A stretch of 64,000 nt of DNA from positions 248,001 to 312,000 of the forward strand of contig NZ_KQ410728.1 of assembly GCF_001262505.1 (NCBI RefSeq). Direction: 5' to 3'. Shown piece after piece: positions 58,234 through 64,000 of this stretch. Below the pieces are notes generated by a model. It saw only the letters and a list, made by a program, of their open reading frames with translations, searched no databases and was not told the origin of the DNA. Origin of the DNA: Shinella sp. SUS2. Lineage in GTDB: Bacteria; Pseudomonadota; Alphaproteobacteria; Rhizobiales; Rhizobiaceae. The position numbers were made by a program, and so were the translations under genes. How positions within the stretch are numbered: position 1 is the stretch's first letter; each line of letters starts with the position of its first letter.

Positions 58234-58959
58234 ATGCTCACGCGGAAACAACAGGAACTTCTCCTGTTCATTCATGAACGGATGAAGGAGTCCGGTATTC
58301 CTCCCTCCTTCGACGAGATGAAGGACGCGCTGGATCTCGCGTCGAAATCGGGCATCCACCGCCTCATCACGGCGCTGGAGGAACGCGGCTTCATTAGGCG
58401 CCTGCCGAACCGGGCCCGCGCGCTCGAGGTGATAAAGCTTCCCGAAGCCTATACCCAGAGCCTGCAGCCGCGCCGCGGCTTTTCACCTGCCGTCATCGAG
58501 GGCAGTCGCGGCAAGCAGCCCCCCGCTCCCGTCGCCGCCCCGCCGCAGCGCACGCCCGTGGCCGAGGTTTCCTCATCCGTCTCCGTGCCTGTCATGGGCC
58601 GCATCGCTGCCGGCGTGCCGATCTCCGCCATCCAGAACAACACCCATGACATCACCGTTCCGGCCGAGATGATCGGCAACGGCGATCACTATGCGCTGGA
58701 GGTCAAGGGCGATTCGATGATCGAGGCCGGCATTCTCGATGGCGACACGGTGATCATCCGCACGGCGAGCAGCGCCAATCCCGGCGAAATCATCGTCGCG
58801 CTTGTCGACGACGAGGAAGCCACGCTGAAGCGCTTTCGCCGCAAGGGCGCGTCGATCGCGCTCGAAGCGGCAAACCCCGCCTACGAGACCCGCATCTTCG
58901 GGCCGGACCGGGTAAAAATCCAGGGCAAGCTGGTCGGCCTCATCCGCCGCTATCACTGA
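58234..58959 (+). CDS. lexA: LexA repressor
   Basis: LexA represses the SOS regulon and cleaves itself when RecA filaments form. The ATG at 58234, with ggtggagggg upstream, gives 241 residues, the longer alphaproteobacterial form. The N-terminal winged helix ([38 protein letters not shown]) binds the GTTC-type operator. The cleavage site is A126-G127 in MGRIAAGVP, and the catalytic dyad is S161 ([15 protein letters not shown]) and K199 (EEATLKRF). A Pro/Gln-rich linker of about 30 residues joins the domains. It overlaps the convergent comEC by 7 bases. Confidence 0.97.
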   Translation: MLTRKQQELLLFIHERMKESGIPPSFDEMKDALDLASKSGIHRLITALEERGFIRRLPNRARALEVIKLPEAYTQSLQPRRGFSPAVIEGSRGKQPPAPVAAPPQRTPVAEVSSSVSVPVMGRIAAGVPISAIQNNTHDITVPAEMIGNGDHYALEVKGDSMIEAGILDGDTVIIRTASSANPGEIIVALVDDEEATLKRFRRKGASIALEAANPAYETRIFGPDRVKIQGKLVGLIRRYH

Positions 58960-61409
58960 TCGGCCGGCTGATCGAAACTGCCCGTGCGCCAGTCGTAGCT
59001 GCGGTGGCGGGCCCAGGGCCGATCGAGACTTTCCACGGCCGGTGTGATCTGCGCAGCTGAAAAGATGTTGGATAGGCCTTCGGCATCCGGGTGGATTTCG
59101 AGGGCCCCGGTTCGCCTCAAATGACGCGCCGTCACCAGGCGCGCACCCGAGCGGCAGGCATTTAGCCGCAGGGCCAGGGACACGACGACAAGGTCGGCAG
59201 CGTCGCAGGCCGTGCCCAGGAAGGCGACGTCGTCGAGGGTCACGATCCGCCAGCCGCTTGGCGAGACGGCGGCACAGAAGGCCTTTGCCTCGCAGACGAA
59301 GCCATTGCCGACCCGGGCCGCCGCGAGCGCGGACGCCATGGCGGCCCTCGCCTTCTGCCGGTCGGCCCTGCGCCGGGGCTTGTTCCGGCTTTCTGCGGCA
59401 CCCGCGGTGCTGACGGCTTCTTCAAGGGTCAAGCCGGCGCTTCTGCGGATCTCGGGTTTTACAAGTTCGCCGAGCCGAAGGGCGCGCCGCCACTGCGCAT
59501 AGATGAAGTCTGGCGGTCTTGCCCGGTTTGTGGCGACGGTTTCGCCGCGAAGGATGGCAACGAGGCGGCCATCCTCGGACACCAGCGCTTCCGGCGTGGC
59601 CCCTCCAGCCGGAAAGCAGGCGATGGCGAGGCCGATCCCGACAAGCAGCGTTCCCGCATGGCGCAGCCGCGTGCGCAGGATGCAGACAAGCCCGCCACCA
59701 AAACCGATCAGCAGGAACGCAATCGAGGGAATGCGGCCGGTGACGATCTCGCCCTTCCAGCTCGCAACCCATGTCGACAGCGCGATCATCCACTCGATGC
59801 CCTTGCCCATGATCGCGAAGGGCACGCCATCGAGGCCGAAAGGCATGAGCAGTACGGCGATGAGGCCGAAGGGCATGACGATCGCGCTGATGACAGGCAT
59901 GGCGAGCAGGTTGCCGGCAAGTCCATAGGCCGGGATGCGATGGAAATGACCGATGGAATAGATCAGGGTCGAGAAGCCGCCGATCAGCGAGGACAGGAGC
60001 AACCCGCCAAAGAAGCGCCCCAGCGCGCCACCGAACAGTTTCAGGCGCCCTCCCTCGTCCTCGCGGCGGACGGGACGTTCCCGCCAGGCCGCATAGCCGG
60101 CGACGAGCCCGAGCGTTGCGGCATAGGACATCTGGAAACCCGGATTGGTGACGGCCGACGGCGTCACGGCAAGGATAACGATGGCCGAGAGCGCCACATT
60201 GCGCAGGCTGATCGCCGCACGGCCGAACAGCACCGCCACCAGCATGATGCAGATCATGATCCACGAGCGCACGGCGGAGATCGCACCGCCCGAAACGAGG
60301 ATATAGAGCGTCACCATGACGAGCGCGCCGGCGGCGGCGATCTTCTTGGCGGGATAGCGTTCGGAAAAGCCCGGGATCAGTGCCATCAGAACGCGGGCGC
60401 CGACGAGGAAGGTGCCGGCGGCGAGCACCATGTTGAGCCCGGAAATGGCCAGCACATGGGCAAGCCCCGCCTCTCGCAATGCCTCCACCGTTTCCGTGCT
60501 GATCGCCCGCTGCTCCGCCGTCACCAGGGCCGCGGCGATCGCGCCGGCATCGCCGCCAATCCGCCCGCGGATATGCTCGGTGAGGTTGTTGCGCCAGGCC
60601 GCGACCGTCTGTCGAATCCGACCCTCGGCGCCCGGCTCGGCCACTGCAACCGCACGCGGGGCCTGATAGAAGTAGCCGACCGCGCCGGTGCCGGCGAAAT
60701 AGGCGTCGAAGGCGAAGTCGTTGAGGCCGGAAAGCGCCGGGCCGGAGGGCGGCCCGAGCCGTGCCCGTCCGGATATCCCACCGCCGATCGGGATCGGCGC
60801 ATGCCGACTGCGGGCGAGGAGCGTCACCACGCCGGGCGGGCGTTTGAGCACCGGGTCGCGTGTCGTATCGAGCGCGATGCGGTAGCGGATCGCACCCCGT
60901 TCGTCACTCTCGCGCGCCAGCACCCGCCCGCTGACATCGGTGGTAACGGGCGCATCAAGCACGACCGTATCGAGCCGCGCGCTTTCGAGCGCCGCCAGCA
61001 GCATGCCGACCGGAACGAAGAGTATTGCCCCGGCGGCGAGCGCAGTCCAGTCCTCCCGATGTCGGAAGCGCCAGGCGGGCCAGAACGCGAAGGCAGCGAA
61101 AAGCAGCAGTGCTGGAAGCGATGGATCAGTAACGGCGGAAAACCACAGGGCCGCTCCAGCACCAAGGAAGACCGGCACGAACAGGAAGAAATGGCCATGT
61201 GCCCGTTCCTGCGCGAAGGCGGCGGACCACGTCTGCGGCGTCTCGGAAGCACTCCTCAGGCGCCCCGCCGCTGTCAGAAGCATCACGACCCTGCCCCTGC
61301 GGGCCAGCGGATCGCGTGCCGGGACCGGCAGAGGAGCATCGTCAGGCGCCGCCCGCCAGGCATGCGCCTCGGGCACCTCCCGCCGTTCTGCGCCCTTGCC
61401 CTTCTCCAT
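58953..61409 (-). CDS. comEC: ComEC/Rec2-family DNA-uptake channel protein
   Basis: ComEC forms the inner-membrane channel for single-stranded DNA in natural transformation. The 818-residue protein has an N-terminal DUF4131-like region with membrane segments ([19 protein letters not shown]), the central competence domain with [19 protein letters not shown] and [18 protein letters not shown], and later helices [21 protein letters not shown]. The C-terminal portion contains only a weakly MBL-like segment and lacks an obvious intact HxHxDH, as in other alphaproteobacterial members. The ATG is at 61409. Whether the organism is naturally competent is not known. Confidence 0.93.
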   Translation of the reverse strand: MEKGKGAERREVPEAHAWRAAPDDAPLPVPARDPLARRGRVVMLLTAAGRLRSASETPQTWSAAFAQERAHGHFFLFVPVFLGAGAALWFSAVTDPSLPALLLFAAFAFWPAWRFRHREDWTALAAGAILFVPVGMLLAALESARLDTVVLDAPVTTDVSGRVLARESDERGAIRYRIALDTTRDPVLKRPPGVVTLLARSRHAPIPIGGGISGRARLGPPSGPALSGLNDFAFDAYFAGTGAVGYFYQAPRAVAVAEPGAEGRIRQTVAAWRNNLTEHIRGRIGGDAGAIAAALVTAEQRAISTETVEALREAGLAHVLAISGLNMVLAAGTFLVGARVLMALIPGFSERYPAKKIAAAGALVMVTLYILVSGGAISAVRSWIMICIMLVAVLFGRAAISLRNVALSAIVILAVTPSAVTNPGFQMSYAATLGLVAGYAAWRERPVRREDEGGRLKLFGGALGRFFGGLLLSSLIGGFSTLIYSIGHFHRIPAYGLAGNLLAMPVISAIVMPFGLIAVLLMPFGLDGVPFAIMGKGIEWMIALSTWVASWKGEIVTGRIPSIAFLLIGFGGGLVCILRTRLRHAGTLLVGIGLAIACFPAGGATPEALVSEDGRLVAILRGETVATNRARPPDFIYAQWRRALRLGELVKPEIRRSAGLTLEEAVSTAGAAESRNKPRRRADRQKARAAMASALAAARVGNGFVCEAKAFCAAVSPSGWRIVTLDDVAFLGTACDAADLVVVSLALRLNACRSGARLVTARHLRRTGALEIHPDAEGLSNIFSAAQITPAVESLDRPWARHRSYDWRTGSFDQPADQ

Positions 61410-61717
61410 GATCCCGGCCCCACCCGTTCACACCGCCACTATGCAACCGAATGATGGAAACTTCAATCAACAGTGGTTGCCGCAAGTGCTAAGCCAGACA
61501 GAAAGGATGCCACCTCCGCATTTCGCGAAACACGCGTAAAAGTTGCTTGAAACTTGCTGGAAAGGGTAGATATTGCGTTGCCGGAAAGCCTATTTCCGCA
61601 ATGCACAATTTGCCTTTCGTCTCGCTTGGCAGGCAGGTGCAAATGGGCTAGCAAAACGAGCATGTTCATGGTTCCGGCACAACTTCGTGCCGCCATTGGA
61701 AACAACGGAGGATCGTT
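61410..61717. other. Divergent region between comEC and gltA
   Basis: About 308 bases without a convincing gene. A possible promoter for gltA is TTGCTT (61543) with an 18-base gap to TAGATA (61567), low confidence. A good ribosome binding site (ggagg, 61707-61711) precedes gltA. Confidence 0.4.
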
Positions 61718-63007
<1,290 letters not shown>

Positions 63008-63027
63008 TTTCAGCGGAGCCATCCATG

Positions 63028-63060
63028 AAAAAGCCCGGTCAGTTTCGACCGGGCTTTTTT
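63028..63060 (+). terminator. Intrinsic terminator of gltA
   Basis: Arms AAAAAGCCCGGTC and GACCGGGCTTTTT with a six-base loop, followed by a T run. Its right half contains the last codons and stop of the convergent lpxB. Confidence 0.85.
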
Positions 63061-64000
63061 GTTGCAAGAAGGTCCAGGATGACCGCCGCGCCAGTTTCGC
63101 CGGGCGGGCGCTGTGTCCGCATGCGCGTGTGTACGAGGTCATAGCCTTCCAGCATGGCGCTGCGCTGGGCCGTATCGGTCGAAAGCCGCTCGACCCAGCG
63201 GGTCAGACTGCCGGGGCGCACCATGTCGTTCAGATATTCCGGCACGACGGTGTAGTCGGCAATGATGTTGGGGATCGCCGCCGTCCAGATCTTCACCTTG
63301 CCGAGGAAGAGGTTGGCGAGCCAGTCGAAACGATAGGTCGAGACGACAGGCACGCGCGCGAGCGCCAGTTCGAGGATGACGGTGCCGGAGGCCGCGATCG
63401 CCGCATCGGCTTCGATGAAGGCCTGCCACTTCTCCGCGGTCGAAACGGTGATCTGCGGCTGCACCGGCCAGTCCGCCGTCAGTTTCCGCACCAGCGCCTC
63501 CTGCCGCGGCACGGTCGGCAGAAGGAAGCGCGTGCCGGGGTTGCGCCCGATAATTTCCTGCACCGCTTCGCCAAAGACCGGCAGCAGACGGGTGATTTCC
63601 GTGCCGCGTGAACCGGGAAGCAGCAGGCACGCGCACTCGCCCGGCGCGCGTTCGCCACGGGCAAGCCGTGCGGCACGAACCTGCTGGATGTCGGGATCGC
63701 TGACCAACCGGTGGCCGACATAGGTGGTCGCAGGGCCGCCGAGCCGCTCCATCACGGAAGGCTCGAACGGCAGAAGCGCGAGGACATGGTCGACATAGGC
63801 GCGCATGCGCGGTGCGCGCTCTTGCTTCCAGGCCCAGACACTCGGGCAGACATAATTCACGACCGGCAGGTCCGGCAGCGCCTTGCGCACGCGGCGCGCC
63901 ACGCGATGGGTGAAGTCCGGGCTGTCGATGATGAGAAGCACATCCGGCCGTGCGGCGACCAACGCATCGGCCGTCTGGCGAATGCGGCGGATAAGCGACG
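63039..64000 (-). CDS. lpxB: Lipid-A-disaccharide synthase, partial (C-terminal part)
   Basis: LpxB joins UDP-2,3-diacylglucosamine and lipid X to give the lipid A disaccharide. The frame is open to the right edge of the window, so the N-terminus is missing. The visible part reads RRIRQTADA then PDVLLIIDSPDFTHRVARRVR, followed by YVCPSVWAWKQERAPRM, YVGHRLVSD, LLPGSRGTEI and the C-terminal AASGTVILELALARVPVV and PNIIADYTVVPEYL, all typical. Its stop overlaps the gltA terminator. The neighbours further right are probably other lipid A or cell-envelope genes. Confidence 0.97.
   Translation of the reverse strand, partial: SLIRRIRQTADALVAARPDVLLIIDSPDFTHRVARRVRKALPDLPVVNYVCPSVWAWKQERAPRMRAYVDHVLALLPFEPSVMERLGGPATTYVGHRLVSDPDIQQVRAARLARGERAPGECACLLLPGSRGTEITRLLPVFGEAVQEIIGRNPGTRFLLPTVPRQEALVRKLTADWPVQPQITVSTAEKWQAFIEADAAIAASGTVILELALARVPVVSTYRFDWLANLFLGKVKIWTAAIPNIIADYTVVPEYLNDMVRPGSLTRWVERLSTDTAQRSAMLEGYDLVHTRMRTQRPPGETGAAVILDLLATKKPGRN

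Overview
The window is a GC-rich, gene-dense chromosomal segment of an alphaproteobacterium, most likely a member of the Rhizobiaceae (Rhizobium/Agrobacterium/Ensifer/Shinella type). Three things support this. The protein sequences and gene order look rhizobial (rlpA-dac-tmk-holB-metG-tatD; gyrA-coaD-ppi-ppi-queA-tgt; mfd-sdhE/recG/glmS-glmU; trpD-trpC-moaC-moeA-lexA/comEC/gltA/lpxB). The SOS operators have the alphaproteobacterial form GTTC-N7-GTTC. glnB-glnA sits behind a sigma-54 promoter. I see no rRNA or tRNA gene, CRISPR array, insertion sequence or prophage, so this is core chromosome with a few accessory inserts.

Layout. 1-9.7 kb: cell-wall genes (rlpA, a D,D-peptidase homologue), then tmk, holB, a small secreted protein, metG, a TatD nuclease and an MBL hydrolase, converging on purC. 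9.7-11.3 kb: a looser stretch with an acetyltransferase and a DUF4864 protein. 11.3-19.2 kb: a leftward block of queuosine synthesis (tgt, queA), a small DMT-type membrane protein, two cyclophilins, coaD and gyrA, with two very small membrane proteins on the other strand between coaD and gyrA. 19.5-22.4 kb: a MarC-type membrane protein, two unrecognised genes (one a candidate CNF1/BLF1-like deamidase), a cupin and ssb. 22.4-29.5 kb: uvrA, divergent from ssb across a shared SOS box, then a GST, a DUF72 protein, a BKACE-like protein and the NAD(P)HX repair enzyme. 29.7-31.6 kb: the nitrogen operon glnB-glnA. 31.7-39.5 kb: two transporter-type binding proteins, a coiled-coil membrane protein, hspQ, an IalB protein, a DsbA-type oxidoreductase, a methyltransferase and a second GST. 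39.5-50.6 kb: mfd-sdhE, recG, a DUF502 protein, an acetyltransferase, glmS and glmU. 50.7-52.4 kb: a Na/Pi cotransporter-like protein. 52.6-59 kb: ppiD, trpD, trpC, moaC, moeA and lexA, all rightward. 59-64 kb: comEC, gltA and the 3' part of lpxB.

Genes that work together: ssb, uvrA and lexA carry SOS operators and, with mfd and recG, give the window a strong DNA-repair theme. glmS/glmU and lpxB feed envelope precursors. tgt and queA are consecutive steps of queuosine modification. moaC and moeA belong to molybdenum cofactor synthesis. glnB (PII) and glnA (glutamine synthetase) control and perform ammonium assimilation.

The most unusual items are the 20.1-21.2 kb two-gene cassette with the deamidase-like Cys/His signature, a D,D-peptidase homologue that has lost two of its three active-site motifs, and a Tgt that has lost three of four zinc ligands.
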